64,000 bases of DNA from Pandoraea eparura (GTDB lineage Bacteria; Pseudomonadota; Gammaproteobacteria; Burkholderiales; Burkholderiaceae). The position numbers and the translations under genes were made by a program. The stretch covers positions 1 through 64,000 of the forward strand of contig NZ_CABPSH010000015.1 of assembly GCF_902459725.1 (NCBI RefSeq), read 5' to 3'. The stretch's first letter is position 1; every line of letters starts with the position of its first letter. Below are positions 25,265 to 35,629 of this stretch, one piece after another. Under the pieces are notes generated by a model. That model was not told the DNA's origin. It did not search any database and saw only the letters and a list, made by a program, of their open reading frames with translations.

Positions 25265-26386
25265 ATGACCAACCTTACGAATCTGCTTGATTACGATCCG
25301 GACGGTCTGGCCGCCTATTGCGGCTCGCTCGGCGAGAAGCCGTTCCGTGCCCGCCAGCTCCAGCGCTGGATCCACCAGATGGGCGCCGCCGATTTCGACG
25401 GCATGACCGATCTGGCCAAGTCGCTGCGCGAGAAGTTGCACACGCGTGCGATGATCGCCGCGCCCGATGTCATCACCGACCACCTGTCGGCGGATGGCAC
25501 GCGCAAGTGGCTGCTGGACGTGGGCAACGGCAATGCCGTCGAGACCGTCTACATCCCTGAGGAAACGCGTGGCACGCTTTGCGTCTCGTCGCAGGCGGGC
25601 TGCGCCGTCAACTGTCGGTTCTGTTCGACCGGCAAGCAGGGTTTCTCGCGCAATCTGTCGCTGGGCGAAATCATCGGTCAGTTGTGGATGGCCGAATTTG
25701 CCTTGCGCCGCGATCTCGGTCGCGAGGGCAAGAACGAGCGCGTCATCACCAACGTGGTGATGATGGGCATGGGCGAGCCGTTGCTCAACTTCGAGAACGT
25801 CGTAGGGGCGATGCGCCTGATGCTTGACGACAACGCTTACGGGCTGTCGCGTCGTCGTGTCACGTTGTCTACCTCGGGTGTCGTGCCGATGATGGATCGG
25901 CTGGGCCAGGAATTGCCCGTGGCGCTCGCGGTGTCGCTGCATGCGCCGAACGATGCGCTGCGCGATGTCCTCGTCCCGCTCAACAAGAAATATCCGCTAC
26001 GCGAGCTGATGGGCGCGTGCGAACGTTACCTGGAAGTGGCGCCGCGCGATTTCATCACGTTCGAGTACTGCATGCTCGACGGTGTGAACGACACCGAGGC
26101 GCATGCGCGCGAGCTGGTCGCGCTGACGCGCGACGTGCCGTGCAAATTCAATCTGATCCCGTTCAATCCGTTTCCCGAGTCGGGCCTGTTGCGCTCGAAG
26201 GACCCGCAGATCAAGCGCTTTGCGCAAATTCTGCTAGACGCGGGCCTCGTGACGACCGTGCGCAAGACGCGCGGCGATGACATCGACGCCGCTTGTGGTC
26301 AACTCGCCGGCGAGGTGCAGGATCGCACGCGACTTGCACAGCGCGGCAAATTCGGGAAAATCGCGGTCGAGGTGCGTACCGTATGA
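25265..26386 (+). CDS. rlmN: Dual-specificity 23S rRNA/tRNA adenine-C2 methyltransferase RlmN
   Basis: This 373-residue radical SAM enzyme has its cluster motif C-x3-C-x2-C in '[19 protein letters not shown]', the '[13 protein letters not shown]' glycine-rich loop and the accessory cysteines used in the methyl transfer. RlmN methylates A2503 of 23S rRNA and A37 of some tRNAs at C2. It follows ndk after 59 bases. In many relatives a pilF/pilW gene comes next; here it does not. Confidence 0.96.
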   Translation: MTNLTNLLDYDPDGLAAYCGSLGEKPFRARQLQRWIHQMGAADFDGMTDLAKSLREKLHTRAMIAAPDVITDHLSADGTRKWLLDVGNGNAVETVYIPEETRGTLCVSSQAGCAVNCRFCSTGKQGFSRNLSLGEIIGQLWMAEFALRRDLGREGKNERVITNVVMMGMGEPLLNFENVVGAMRLMLDDNAYGLSRRRVTLSTSGVVPMMDRLGQELPVALAVSLHAPNDALRDVLVPLNKKYPLRELMGACERYLEVAPRDFITFEYCMLDGVNDTEAHARELVALTRDVPCKFNLIPFNPFPESGLLRSKDPQIKRFAQILLDAGLVTTVRKTRGDDIDAACGQLAGEVQDRTRLAQRGKFGKIAVEVRTV

Positions 26387-26647
26387 CGTTGCGCATGGGC
26401 GGGCGCGGACCGTGGCGAGGGCCGTCGGCCCGGCGCGTGTCATGCCGCCCGTCGGATCAGTCTCGCACGACAGCATTCCTTGCGCAGGGCGCCTTACGTG
26501 TCCTGCGCGATTCCTTCAGTTCCTTGCAGAATCCTTCGATGCGCCGCGCAGATCCTAACGCCGTGCGCACGGTGGGTGATGGGGGGGAATTGGGCTCAGC
26601 ATATCCTCAGCCGCTGCGGGCGGCTGCTTACGAACGGGGGCGTATCG

Positions 26648-27700
26648 ATGGATAACCAGAATCAGGCGGAAGCCGGCGGGCAAGCCGAGGCTCAGGGCCA
26701 AGGCGGGTCACAGGGCTCGGCCGCCGGATGGGCTGAGCTGGGTGCGCAGGTGGGTGCGCAACTGGCCGCATTGCGCGAGAAGCGCGGCATGTCGATCGAA
26801 GACGTGTCGGCACGTCTGAAAATCTCGGTGCAGAAGCTCAAGCGCCTCGAAACCGGCGAGTGGGAAGCCCTGCCGGAAATCCCGTTTATTCTGGGGGTTG
26901 TGCGTAGTTACGCACGCATGCTCGGGGCTGATCCGGAACCGATGGTCGAGCCGCTGCGCAGTTTCGGCCGCGCCGCTGCCGTGGACGTGCCGCAGGCGCC
27001 GGTGGGCCAGCCCAGCATCCCGAAGAGCCCGGTTCGTTTTCGCTCGCCGGTCGCGGCCTCGCAAGCCAAATGGCCGTGGGCCTTGGTCGCCCTGGTGGTG
27101 ATCGCGGGCGCCGCATGGTACTTCGGCAACGCCCACAAGTCGGGCCGTGGAGCGGTTGAGCCGGCGGAACTGGCCAGCGCGGCGTCGGCGGCGGGTGCGG
27201 AGCCTGCCAGCCAGCCGGTCGTGGCCGACGCCAACGGCACGCCACCGGGGGCGGAGGGGGCGAACAACGCGAACAACGCGAACAACGGTAATACGGAAAG
27301 CACGGTCAATAGCGCTTCGGCCAGTGCTGCAGCGGCGGGCCCGGGCTTGATCGCTGCGGCGGACCCGACGCATGTGGTGGCCGGGCTGACCGGCGCGAGT
27401 TCGGCGACGGCAACGGTCGCATCGACGCCAGCGTCTGCTGCCAGTGTCGGTGTGCCTGGGACGGGCAAGATTGCGTTGCGTCTGAAAGCCGACAGTTGGG
27501 TCGAAGTGCGTTCGAAGGAAGGCAAGGTGCTGTTCTCCCAACTGATGCGCGCGGGGACTGCGCAGGAAATCACGGGCGATGCGCCGCTCAAGATCGTTGT
27601 GGGCAACGTGGCGGGCGTCGAATCGCTGGAATTCAACGGTCAACCGGTCGAGATCAAGTCCCGCAATGCGGGTAATGTGGCGCGCTTGACGCTGCAGTGA
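26648..27700 (+). CDS. rodZ: RodZ-like cytoskeletal protein (HTH + TM + DUF4115)
   Basis: This 350-residue protein has an N-terminal Q/G-rich stretch and then a Cro-type helix-turn-helix at about 36-100 ('LAALREKRGMSIEDVSARLKIS', 'LPEIPFILGVVRSYARML'). A single membrane segment follows near 138-156 (WPWALVALVVIAGAAWYF), then an Ala/Asn/Ser-rich periplasmic linker. The last 80 residues are a DUF4115 beta domain ('LRLKADSWVEVRSKEGKVLFSQL'). RodZ ties MreB to the membrane and keeps rod shape. ATG 26648 is chosen; upstream in-frame ATGs give non-family sequence. ispG follows after 18 bases. Confidence 0.9.
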   Translation: MDNQNQAEAGGQAEAQGQGGSQGSAAGWAELGAQVGAQLAALREKRGMSIEDVSARLKISVQKLKRLETGEWEALPEIPFILGVVRSYARMLGADPEPMVEPLRSFGRAAAVDVPQAPVGQPSIPKSPVRFRSPVAASQAKWPWALVALVVIAGAAWYFGNAHKSGRGAVEPAELASAASAAGAEPASQPVVADANGTPPGAEGANNANNANNGNTESTVNSASASAAAAGPGLIAAADPTHVVAGLTGASSATATVASTPASAASVGVPGTGKIALRLKADSWVEVRSKEGKVLFSQLMRAGTAQEITGDAPLKIVVGNVAGVESLEFNGQPVEIKSRNAGNVARLTLQ

Positions 27701-27718
27701 GACCGAAAGAGGGTAATC

Positions 27719-28999
27719 ATGGCTTCTGTAGAATGCATGCCGATCATCGGTGGTCCGGCACCCCGTCGTCAGTCTCGTAAGGTCGCCATTCGCTGGGGCG
27801 GCCAGCTCGTGACGGTCGGTGGCGATTCGCCGATCCGCGTGCAATCGATGACCAACACCGATACCGCAGATGCGATCGGTACGGCCATTCAGGTCAAGGA
27901 ACTGGCACAGGCGGGCTCCGAACTGGTGCGCATCACGGTGAACACGCCGGAAGCGGCCGCCGCGGTGCCGGCGATTCGCGAGCAACTCGACCGCATGGGC
28001 GTGGCGGTGCCGCTCGTGGGCGACTTCCATTACAACGGCCACAAGCTGCTCGCCGACTATCCGGCGTGCGCCGAGGCGCTGTCGAAATACCGTATCAATC
28101 CGGGCAACGTCGGGCAGGGCGCCAAGCGCGACACGCAGTTCTCGCAGATGATCGAAATGGCGATCCAGTACGACAAACCGGTGCGTATCGGCGTGAACTG
28201 GGGCAGCCTGGACCAGTCGTTGCTCGCGCGCATCATGGACGAGAACGCCGCGCGCGCCCAGCCCTGGGACGCCCAAAGCGTGATGTACGAAGCGCTCATC
28301 ACATCGGCCCTGGAGTCGGCGGCATTGGCGCAACGCGTGGGCCTGCCGGCCGACAAGATCCTGCTGTCGTGCAAGGTAAGCGCGGTGCAGGACCTGATCG
28401 CCGTGTATCGCGAATTGGCCAAGCGGTGCGACTACGCGCTGCATTTGGGATTGACCGAAGCCGGCATGGGCTCGAAGGGTATTGTGGCGTCGACCGCGGC
28501 GCTGTCGGTGCTGCTGCAGGAAGGGATTGGCGATACGATCCGCATCTCGCTGACTCCCGAACCGGGCGGTGCACGTACCGCGGAAGTCGTCGTGGCGCAG
28601 GAAATCCTGCAGACGATGGGCCTGCGCGCGTTCGCGCCGATGGTTATCGCCTGCCCGGGTTGCGGCCGCACGACGAGCACGGTGTTCCAGGAGCTGGCCT
28701 CCCGAATTCAGACATATCTGCGTGAACAAATGCCGGTATGGAAGGCTCAATATCCCGGCGTCGAAAACATGAACGTCGCGGTGATGGGTTGCATCGTGAA
28801 CGGTCCGGGGGAATCGAAGCACGCGAACATCGGCATCAGCTTGCCGGGTTCCGGAGAATCGCCGGCCGCACCGGTCTTTGTCGATGGCGAGAAGGTGCGC
28901 ACGCTGCGCGGCGATCATATCGCCGAAGAGTTCCAGCAGATCGTCGACGAGTACGTGAAGACCCGCTACGCACAGGCCGAAGGAGCGGTCGCCGCCTAA
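27719..28999 (+). CDS. ispG: 4-hydroxy-3-methylbut-2-enyl diphosphate synthase IspG
   Basis: This 426-residue protein shows the IspG marks '[17 protein letters not shown]' at the N-terminus and the iron-sulfur cysteines in '[10 protein letters not shown]' and '[10 protein letters not shown]' near the end. It converts methylerythritol cyclodiphosphate to HMBPP in the MEP isoprenoid pathway. It has the extra middle segment typical of proteobacterial enzymes (around '[18 protein letters not shown]'). It lies in the rodZ-ispG-hisS run. Confidence 0.96.
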   Translation: MASVECMPIIGGPAPRRQSRKVAIRWGGQLVTVGGDSPIRVQSMTNTDTADAIGTAIQVKELAQAGSELVRITVNTPEAAAAVPAIREQLDRMGVAVPLVGDFHYNGHKLLADYPACAEALSKYRINPGNVGQGAKRDTQFSQMIEMAIQYDKPVRIGVNWGSLDQSLLARIMDENAARAQPWDAQSVMYEALITSALESAALAQRVGLPADKILLSCKVSAVQDLIAVYRELAKRCDYALHLGLTEAGMGSKGIVASTAALSVLLQEGIGDTIRISLTPEPGGARTAEVVVAQEILQTMGLRAFAPMVIACPGCGRTTSTVFQELASRIQTYLREQMPVWKAQYPGVENMNVAVMGCIVNGPGESKHANIGISLPGSGESPAAPVFVDGEKVRTLRGDHIAEEFQQIVDEYVKTRYAQAEGAVAA

Positions 29000-29020
29000 G
29001 CCGGCAGGACACAAGAGAAT

Positions 29021-30397
29021 ATGACTGACGCAAAGAAGAAGCGCCCCGCCAAACTGGCCGGGGTCAAAGGCATGAACGATATCCTCCCGCAGGACGAAGC
29101 CCTGTGGGAGTTTTTCGAGGAATCGGTGCGCGCTATGCTGCGCGCCTACGGCTATCAGCAGATCCGCACGCCGATCCTCGAGCACACGCAGTTGTTCACG
29201 CGCGGTATCGGTGAAGTGACCGACATTGTCGAGAAGGAGATGTACAGCTTCACCGATTCGCTCAATGGCGAGCAGCTTACGATGCGCCCTGAGGGCACGG
29301 CCGCGGCGGTTCGCGCAACGCTCGAACACAACCTGCTTTACAGCGGTCCGAAGCGTCTGTGGTACTTCGGGCCGATGTTCCGGCACGAGAAGCCGCAGCG
29401 CGGGCGCTATCGCCAGTTCCACCAGGTGGGCGTCGAAGCGCTGGGGCTTGCTGGCCCGGATGCGGATGTCGAAATCATCCTGATGTGCCAGCGCCTGTGG
29501 GACGATCTCGGCTTGACTGGTATTCACTTGCAGCTGAACTCGCTCGGGCAGGGCGAAGAGCGTGCGCGTCATCGCGCCGATCTGATCGCCTATCTCGAGA
29601 AGCACGTCGACCTGCTCGATGAAGACGGCAAGCGCCGTCTCTACACGAACCCGTTGCGCGTGCTCGATACGAAGAACCCGGCGATGCAGGCGATGGTCGA
29701 AGGGGCACCGAAGCTCATCGATTACCTCGGCGAGGACTCGATCAAGCACTTCGAAGGCGTGCAGTCGCTGCTCAAGGCGAACAACATCCCGTTCACGATC
29801 AATCCGCGTCTGGTGCGCGGCCTGGATTACTACAACCTGACCGTATTCGAGTGGGTGACCGACAAGCTCGGCGCGCAAGGCACGGTTGCCGGTGGCGGTC
29901 GTTACGATCCGCTGGTCGAGCAACTGGGGGGCGATGCTACGCCCGCATGCGGCTGGGCGATGGGCGTTGAGCGCATTCTCGAATTGCTCCGCGAAGACGA
30001 CCTCGTGCCGCAGGCTGAGGGCGCCGACGTCTATGTCGTGCACCAGGGCGAGACGGCCGTTGCGCCGGCCTTGATCGCGGCCGAGCGGATGCGCGACGCC
30101 GGGTTGAACGTCGTGTTCCATTGCAGCCCGGACGGCAAGAGCAGCAGCTTCAAGTCGCAGATGAAGCGAGCGGACGCGAGCGGCGCGAACTTCGCCGTCA
30201 TCGTCGGCGAGAACGAAGTGGCGTCGGGCACCGTCGTGGTCAAGCATCTGCGTGCGGCTGATCCGGCGAACAACCAGACGAGCGTGGCGTTCGACGCCCT
30301 CGCAGAGCACCTGATCGACGCCATCGTCGCCAGCGCCGACGAAAGCGTGAACGAAAGCCTGGCCGACGACGGCACGGCGAACAAGACGCTTCATTAA
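29021..30397 (+). CDS. hisS: Histidine--tRNA ligase
   Basis: This 458-residue class II synthetase shows motif 1 around '[21 protein letters not shown]', motif 2 '[21 protein letters not shown]', the histidine-specific loop '[13 protein letters not shown]' and motif 3 in '[13 protein letters not shown]'. It charges tRNA-His. The C-terminus carries the anticodon-binding domain and a short extra tail after residue 435. It is part of the long same-strand block. Confidence 0.97.
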   Translation: MTDAKKKRPAKLAGVKGMNDILPQDEALWEFFEESVRAMLRAYGYQQIRTPILEHTQLFTRGIGEVTDIVEKEMYSFTDSLNGEQLTMRPEGTAAAVRATLEHNLLYSGPKRLWYFGPMFRHEKPQRGRYRQFHQVGVEALGLAGPDADVEIILMCQRLWDDLGLTGIHLQLNSLGQGEERARHRADLIAYLEKHVDLLDEDGKRRLYTNPLRVLDTKNPAMQAMVEGAPKLIDYLGEDSIKHFEGVQSLLKANNIPFTINPRLVRGLDYYNLTVFEWVTDKLGAQGTVAGGGRYDPLVEQLGGDATPACGWAMGVERILELLREDDLVPQAEGADVYVVHQGETAVAPALIAAERMRDAGLNVVFHCSPDGKSSSFKSQMKRADASGANFAVIVGENEVASGTVVVKHLRAADPANNQTSVAFDALAEHLIDAIVASADESVNESLADDGTANKTLH

Positions 30398-30430
30398 ACC
30401 CAAGACGCCAGACACGGAGAACCCCGGCGA

Positions 30431-31060
30431 ATGAGCAGCTATCACGAGGAACAGGAACAGATCGAGAACGTAAAGGCCTGGTGGAAGGACTACGGCAACT
30501 ACGTTATCTGGATGCTGGTCGTCATCATGCTGGCCTATGGTGGCTGGAACTTGTGGCGCTATTACGATCGCAAGCAGACGGTCGAGGCCGGGGTGCTTTA
30601 CGGCGAGTTGGAGACCGCGATCGACGCCAAGGACCGCGCGAAGGTGGCACGTATCGCGTCGGACATGGAAAGCAAGTTCAGCGGCACGCCGTACGCCCAG
30701 ATGACGGCGCTGCTCGCGGCCAAGTCGCTCGCCGATGCCGGCGATGCGGCGCTCGCCAAGGCACAACTGCAATGGGCCGTGTCGAATGCGAAGGACGACG
30801 AGTACAAGCAACTTGCCAAGCTGCGTCTGGCCGGTGTGCTGCTCGACGAGAAGGCGTACGACGAGGCGCTCAAGCTGCTCGACAACCCGCCGGCGCCGTA
30901 TGCCGCGCTGTTCGCCGATCGCCGTGGCGACGTGCTGGTCGCGCAGAGCAAGGTGGCCGATGCACGGGCCGCGTACAAGCTGGCACTCGACAAGCTCGGC
31001 AAGCAAGATGCGGGCATGCGCCAGTTCGTGCAATTCAAGCTCGACGCGCTGGGGGCCTGA
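30431..31060 (+). CDS. yfgM: YfgM-type tetratricopeptide membrane protein
   Basis: This 209-residue protein has a short cytoplasmic amino end ('MSSYHEEQEQIENVKAWW'), one membrane segment at about 22-42, then helical TPR-like repeats rich in Ala, Lys and Asp. YfgM links the SecYEG/PpiD periplasmic chaperone network in E. coli, where it also lies between hisS and bamB. The order here is the same, which supports the name. Confidence 0.88.
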   Translation: MSSYHEEQEQIENVKAWWKDYGNYVIWMLVVIMLAYGGWNLWRYYDRKQTVEAGVLYGELETAIDAKDRAKVARIASDMESKFSGTPYAQMTALLAAKSLADAGDAALAKAQLQWAVSNAKDDEYKQLAKLRLAGVLLDEKAYDEALKLLDNPPAPYAALFADRRGDVLVAQSKVADARAAYKLALDKLGKQDAGMRQFVQFKLDALGA

Positions 31061-31116
31061 CGCGCGTCGGCAATCCGTTGACAAGTATTACCCTCCCATA
31101 ACGCATAACCGGGTAC

Positions 31117-32343
31117 ATGATGATCCTTAACGACTTCCGTCGATCGATGCCGCAAACGATGGCCATGTCACAGTCCGTGCCGTCCGATTCGCCGCGCCGT
31201 GGCATTTTCAAGCGCGCCGGCAGCGCCGTGCTGATGCTGGCTGTGCTGGGTACGCTGGGAGGGTGCGGACTCTTTGGCAGCAAGCCGGCGCATGAGCCGA
31301 CACCGCTCACGACGTTCAAGCAGGCCTTGAATGTCAAACAGATCTGGACAGCGAGCGTCGGTAAGTCCGGGGCCTATAGCTTCGCACCGGTCTCGGTAGG
31401 TAATGCTGTCTTCGCGGCGGGCGCCAACGGCAGCATCGTGCGCGTGGATGCGGACACGGGGGCGACCACTTGGTCGGCCAAGGCGGACATGAACATCACC
31501 GCCGGTCCGGGCAGCGATGGCGAGACCACCGTCGTCGCTACGCACAAGGGAGACGTGATCGCGTTCGATCACGACGGCAAGCCGTCCTGGAAGGCCAACG
31601 CCGGTAGCGAAGTGCTCACAGCGCCGCTGGTCGGCCGGGGGCTGGTCGTCGTGCGTGCGATCAACAACCGCGTGACGGCGTTTGATGCGGGCACCGGTTC
31701 GGTGCGCTGGTCTTACTCGCAGCCGACGTCGACGCTCACGCTGCGCACCGGCAGCGGCATGACGTTCGTGGGCGACCGCGCGGTCGTGAGTGGCTTCCCC
31801 GGCGGCAAGCTGGTGGCGCTCGATGCCACCACCGGCAACCCGCTTTGGGTCACGCCGTTGTCGTACCCGAAGGGCGTGACCGAAGTGGAGCGTGTGAATG
31901 ACGTCACGGGCACGCCGGTCGTCTTCGGCCGCCAGGTGTGCGGAGCGACGTTCCAGGGCCGCGTCGGATGCGCCGATGTGCAGACCGGCAATGGCCTTTG
32001 GGCCCGCGAGTTTTCGTCGCCGAATGGGGTGACGCAGGATGAGCGCGTGGTGGCAGCGGTCAATACCGACGGCGCCGTCTACGCTTTCAACGCCGCCGAT
32101 GGCAGTACACTGTGGCACAACGACAAGCTCAAGTACCGCGACTTGTCGGCGCCGCTGGCGCTCGGGCGCGTGGTGGTCGTGGGCGACAAGCAGGGCTATT
32201 TGCATTTCCTGTCGCGTGACAACGGCGAACTCCTCGCCCGCGTCAAACTCAGTGGTGCGATCAGCGCGCAACCGGTGCTCGCCGGTCAGACGCTGGTCGT
32301 GCAAACGCGCGACGGCAACATCTACGGCTTCCGTCCGGAATAA
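31117..32343 (+). CDS. bamB: Outer membrane assembly lipoprotein BamB
   Basis: This 408-residue lipoprotein has its lipobox LGGC at C50 (counted from ATG 31117) followed by 'GLFGSKP' and an eight-bladed PQQ-type propeller ('VDADTGATTWSAK', 'FDAGTGSVRWSY', 'LDATTGNPLWV' and similar blade motifs). BamB is a part of the BAM complex that inserts beta-barrel proteins. The stretch before the hydrophobic core is long, so ATG 31165 may be the true start. Neither start has a strong ribosome site. A terminator follows. Confidence 0.94.
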   Translation: MMILNDFRRSMPQTMAMSQSVPSDSPRRGIFKRAGSAVLMLAVLGTLGGCGLFGSKPAHEPTPLTTFKQALNVKQIWTASVGKSGAYSFAPVSVGNAVFAAGANGSIVRVDADTGATTWSAKADMNITAGPGSDGETTVVATHKGDVIAFDHDGKPSWKANAGSEVLTAPLVGRGLVVVRAINNRVTAFDAGTGSVRWSYSQPTSTLTLRTGSGMTFVGDRAVVSGFPGGKLVALDATTGNPLWVTPLSYPKGVTEVERVNDVTGTPVVFGRQVCGATFQGRVGCADVQTGNGLWAREFSSPNGVTQDERVVAAVNTDGAVYAFNAADGSTLWHNDKLKYRDLSAPLALGRVVVVGDKQGYLHFLSRDNGELLARVKLSGAISAQPVLAGQTLVVQTRDGNIYGFRPE

Positions 32344-32377
32344 CCGGTTACCGGCAGCACCCGGGCATTTTCCGGGA

Positions 32378-32410
32378 ACGGCCGGCAGCGCGCCGGCCGT
32401 CTTCGTTTTT
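32378..32410 (+). terminator. Rho-independent terminator after bamB
   Basis: ACGGCCGGC (32378-32386) pairs perfectly with GCCGGCCGT (32392-32400) and is followed by CTTCGTTTTT. It lies 34 bases after bamB and 11 bases before der, so it may reduce read-through into der. Confidence 0.75.
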
Positions 32411-32421
32411 AGGGCTTATTC

Positions 32422-33759
32422 ATGAAACCCGTGATCGCGCTCGTAGGGCGCCCCAACGTCGGCAAATCGACGCTATTCAACCGTTTGACCCGCTCGCGCG
32501 ACGCGCTCGTCGCCGACATGCCCGGGCTCACGCGCGACCGTCACTACGGCGAGGGGCGCGTTGGCGAGCATCCGTATCTGGTGATCGACACCGGTGGCTT
32601 CGAACCCGTGGCCAAGGACGGCATTTTCCACGAAATGGCCAAGCAGACGCGCCAGGCCGTGGTCGAGGCCGACGTGGTGATCTATATCGTGGACGGGCGT
32701 CAGGGCCTGACGCCGCAGGACCAGATCATTGCCGACTACCTGCGCAAGACGGGGCGCAAGATCATGCTCGTGGTCAACAAGGCCGAAGGCATGAAGTACA
32801 GCGCGGTCGCGAACGACTTCTACGAACTTGGCCTCGGCGATCCGCTGGCGATCTCGGCGGCGCACGGCGACGGCGTGAAGGAAGTCATCGACGAAGCCAT
32901 CGCGCCGTTCTACGCCAATCAGGACGAGAACGAGGACAGCACGCGCGACGACGGGCGGGTGAAGATCGCGATCGTCGGACGTCCGAACGTCGGCAAGTCG
33001 ACGCTGGTCAATACGCTGCTCGGCGAAGAGCGCGTGATCGCGTTCGACATGCCGGGTACCACGCGCGATTCGATCCACATCGAATTCGAGCGTCAGGGGC
33101 GCAACTATACGTTGATCGATACGGCCGGGCTGCGTCGCCGCGGCAAGGTGTTCGAAGCGGTCGAGAAGTTTTCGGTGGTGAAAACACTGCAATCGATTGC
33201 CGACGCGAACGTCGTGATCCTTATGCTCGATGCCCGTCAGGACATCTCCGACCAGGACGCACACATTGCCGGCTTCATCGTCGAGTCGGGACGTGCGGTG
33301 GTTGTGGGCGTGAACAAGTGGGACGGCCTGGACGAGTACACCCGCGAGCAGACCAAGCAGGAGCTTGAGCGAAAACTCAAATTCCTTGGCTTTGCGAACT
33401 TCCACTTCATCTCGGCGACGAAGGCCACAGGCATTGGCCCGTTGATGCGCTCGGTGGACGAGGCGTACGCGGCGGCCATGACAAAGTTGCCGACGCCGAA
33501 GCTCACACGTGCCCTCAACGAGGCAGTGGAGCACCAGCAGCCGCGGCGTTCCGGGTTCTCGCGTCCGAAGCTGCGCTACGCGCATCAAGGGGGCTCGAAT
33601 CCGCCGATCATCGTCATTCACGGGAATAGTCTCGATGGTGTGACCGACAGCTATCGCCGCTATCTGGAGAACCGTTTCCGGGAAACTTTTAAGTTGAAGG
33701 GCACTCCATTACGCATAGAGTTCCGCAACAGCGCGAACCCTTACGCCAAGGGCGAGTGA
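32422..33759 (+). CDS. der: Ribosome biogenesis GTPase Der
   Basis: This 445-residue protein has two tandem G domains. The first P-loop is GRPNVGKST near residue 9 and the second, identical, near residue 189. Each is followed by its own D-T-x-G and N-K-x-D/E elements. The C-terminal KH-like domain includes '[12 protein letters not shown]' and '[12 protein letters not shown]'. Der (EngA) is essential for 50S subunit assembly. bamB-der adjacency is conserved. Confidence 0.97.
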   Translation: MKPVIALVGRPNVGKSTLFNRLTRSRDALVADMPGLTRDRHYGEGRVGEHPYLVIDTGGFEPVAKDGIFHEMAKQTRQAVVEADVVIYIVDGRQGLTPQDQIIADYLRKTGRKIMLVVNKAEGMKYSAVANDFYELGLGDPLAISAAHGDGVKEVIDEAIAPFYANQDENEDSTRDDGRVKIAIVGRPNVGKSTLVNTLLGEERVIAFDMPGTTRDSIHIEFERQGRNYTLIDTAGLRRRGKVFEAVEKFSVVKTLQSIADANVVILMLDARQDISDQDAHIAGFIVESGRAVVVGVNKWDGLDEYTREQTKQELERKLKFLGFANFHFISATKATGIGPLMRSVDEAYAAAMTKLPTPKLTRALNEAVEHQQPRRSGFSRPKLRYAHQGGSNPPIIVIHGNSLDGVTDSYRRYLENRFRETFKLKGTPLRIEFRNSANPYAKGE

Positions 33760-33784
33760 AAGCCAAACCCGGGCGGGGTTTTGC

Positions 33785-33812
33785 TGGCGACGCTAGCAAA
33801 ATCGGCTATAGT
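33785..33812 (+). promoter_or_regulatory. Candidate hfq promoter overlapped by an inverted repeat
   Basis: TATAGT (33807-33812) could be a -10 with TGGCGA (33785-33790) as a weak -35 at 16 bases. The -35 lies within an inverted repeat, TTTTGCTGGC (33779-33788) with GCTAGCAAAA (33792-33801), one wobble pair and a three-base gap. It may be an operator or an RNA hairpin. It lies between der and hfq. Confidence 0.35.
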
Positions 33813-33885
33813 GTGGAGGTCAGGGTGGGAAGCGCGCACACGCCCTGACTTACGGTCATCTGCTAAAAATACAACGGAGTTATAT

Positions 33886-34122
33886 ATGAGCAACAAAGGG
33901 CAACTTCTACAAGACCCGTTTCTGAACGCCTTGCGTAAGGAGCATGTTCCCGTCTCGATCTATCTGGTCAACGGTATCAAGCTGCAGGGAAACATCGAGT
34001 CGTTCGACCAGTATGTTGTCCTGCTGCGCAACACGGTCACCCAAATGGTTTACAAGCATGCCATTTCGACGGTCGTGCCTGCGCGTCCGGTGAATTTCCA
34101 TCCGGAAGCCGAGCAGTCCTGA
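33886..34122 (+). CDS. hfq: RNA chaperone Hfq
   Basis: This is a 78-residue protein with the full Hfq sequence pattern: '[29 protein letters not shown]' (Sm1) and '[11 protein letters not shown]' type Sm2 ('[18 protein letters not shown]'). It forms a hexamer that pairs small RNAs with mRNAs. Start ATG 33886 follows ACGGAG. The acidic or long tail seen in enterics is absent. hflX follows, as in most Proteobacteria. Confidence 0.97.
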   Translation: MSNKGQLLQDPFLNALRKEHVPVSIYLVNGIKLQGNIESFDQYVVLLRNTVTQMVYKHAISTVVPARPVNFHPEAEQS

Positions 34123-34129
34123 TTCAGGC

Positions 34130-34170
34130 TCGCCCGACCGGGAGTCTCTCCGGCCGGGCGAATTTCTCTT
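34130..34170 (+). terminator. Terminator between hfq and hflX
   Basis: TCGCCCGACCGG (34130-34141) pairs with CCGGCCGGGCGA (34150-34161) with one mismatch, followed by ATTTCTCTT. The stop of hfq is eight bases upstream. It is likely to lower expression of hflX relative to hfq. Confidence 0.7.
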
Positions 34171-34185
34171 CCCCATCGCCCGCTC

Positions 34186-35391
34186 TTGTCCAACAGTCCC
34201 AATACCCATCCCCAGCGTAGCTTGACCGTCAACGCCGCGCTCGTCGGCATCGATTTCGGCAAACTCGATTTCGAAGCCAGCCTCCAAGAACTCGACCTTC
34301 TGACGCAATCCGCGGGCGCCACGCCTGTCGTGACCATTACCGGCCGTCGCCGCAGCCCGGATGCGAAACTGTTCATCGGCAGCGGCAAAGCCGAAGAGTT
34401 GCGTGCTGCGATCCATGAGTACGACGTCGAGCTGGTCATTTTCAATCATGCCCTGACACCCGGTCAGCAGCGTAACCTCGAACACCTGCTGCAGCGTCGC
34501 GTGGTCGATCGCACCAGCCTGATCCTCGATATCTTTGCCCAACGCGCCAAGAGTCATGAGGGCAAGCTGCAGGTCGAACTTGCGCAGTTGCAGTACCTGT
34601 CCACGCGCCTCGTGCGCGCCTGGACTCACCTGGAACGTCAGAAGGGCGGTATCGGTCTGCGTGGTCCCGGTGAGACGCAGTTGGAAACCGACCGTCGCTT
34701 GCTCGGCGAGCGCGTGAAGTCGCTCACGTTCCGGCTCGAGAAGCTCCGGCGCCAGCACGACACGCAACGACGTGCGCGTCAGCGCAGCGGCACCATGTCG
34801 ATCTCGCTCGTGGGCTACACGAACGCGGGCAAATCCACGCTGTTCAACGCGATGACGAAAGCCAATGCTTACGCCGCGAATCAGCTGTTTGCCACGCTCG
34901 ATACTACGTCGCGTCGCCTATATCTTGGCGAAGTCGGGAACATCGTGCTGTCCGATACTGTCGGATTCATCCGCGAGTTGCCGCACCAGTTGGTGGCGGC
35001 ATTCCGGGCGACGCTTGAGGAGACGGTGCACGCCGACATGCTGTTGCATGTGGTGGACGCCTCGAGTCAGGTGCGTCAGGAGCAGATGGCCGAGGTCAAC
35101 GCCGTTTTGGCGGAGATCGATGCGGCGGACATCCCGCAGATTCTGGTCTGGAACAAGATCGACGCGGTGCCGGAACTGGCCGCACAAGGTCCGAGGATCG
35201 AGCGGGATGAAGCCGGGCGTATCACGCGCGTCTTTTTGAGCGCACGCACCGGCCAAGGCCTCGACTTGCTGCGTGAGGCCATCAGCGAGGCGGTTGTGGC
35301 CGGCACGGCTGGGTTACAATCGCAGCAAGAAGCGCCCGATGTCCGGCTCATCGACCGTTGGGACGATGCGCCGCGCGCAGAAGACAGATAA
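34186..35391 (+). CDS. hflX: GTPase HflX
   Basis: This 401-residue protein has an N-terminal HflX domain ('VTITGRRRSPDAKLFIGSGKAEEL'), the coiled 'GPGETQLETDRR' linker and a G domain with P-loop GYTNAGKST (about residue 207), 'DTVGFIRELPHQLV' and 'VWNKID'. HflX splits stalled ribosomes under stress. I take TTG 34186 as the start; no ATG or good ribosome site is near, so the first residues are uncertain. Confidence 0.93.
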   Translation: MSNSPNTHPQRSLTVNAALVGIDFGKLDFEASLQELDLLTQSAGATPVVTITGRRRSPDAKLFIGSGKAEELRAAIHEYDVELVIFNHALTPGQQRNLEHLLQRRVVDRTSLILDIFAQRAKSHEGKLQVELAQLQYLSTRLVRAWTHLERQKGGIGLRGPGETQLETDRRLLGERVKSLTFRLEKLRRQHDTQRRARQRSGTMSISLVGYTNAGKSTLFNAMTKANAYAANQLFATLDTTSRRLYLGEVGNIVLSDTVGFIRELPHQLVAAFRATLEETVHADMLLHVVDASSQVRQEQMAEVNAVLAEIDAADIPQILVWNKIDAVPELAAQGPRIERDEAGRITRVFLSARTGQGLDLLREAISEAVVAGTAGLQSQQEAPDVRLIDRWDDAPRAEDR

Positions 35392-35629
35392 CACGAGACG
35401 TCGCACTGTGACGGACGGGTTGCCACGGGGATGACCGGCAACACCGGCCAACGCGGGCGACGAACTGGCAAGAGACTAGACGGAGGCCGGGCAAGGCCGC
35501 CGATCGGCACACCAGATTCGGGAACCACGCGCGAACCGGCAGCATGCGCACTCCGAAGTGGGGCGCGCCGGTCGCAACGCCAAGACCGCTTCAGTCACCA
35601 CGCTTCTACCTATGCTTCCAAGAGCTTTG

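Noticed and set aside
26708-31084. A 1458-codon minus-strand open frame opposite rodZ-ispG-hisS-yfgM
   Set aside because: It is the reverse shadow of four well-marked genes in a GC-rich genome and has no domain, ribosome site or sensible composition.
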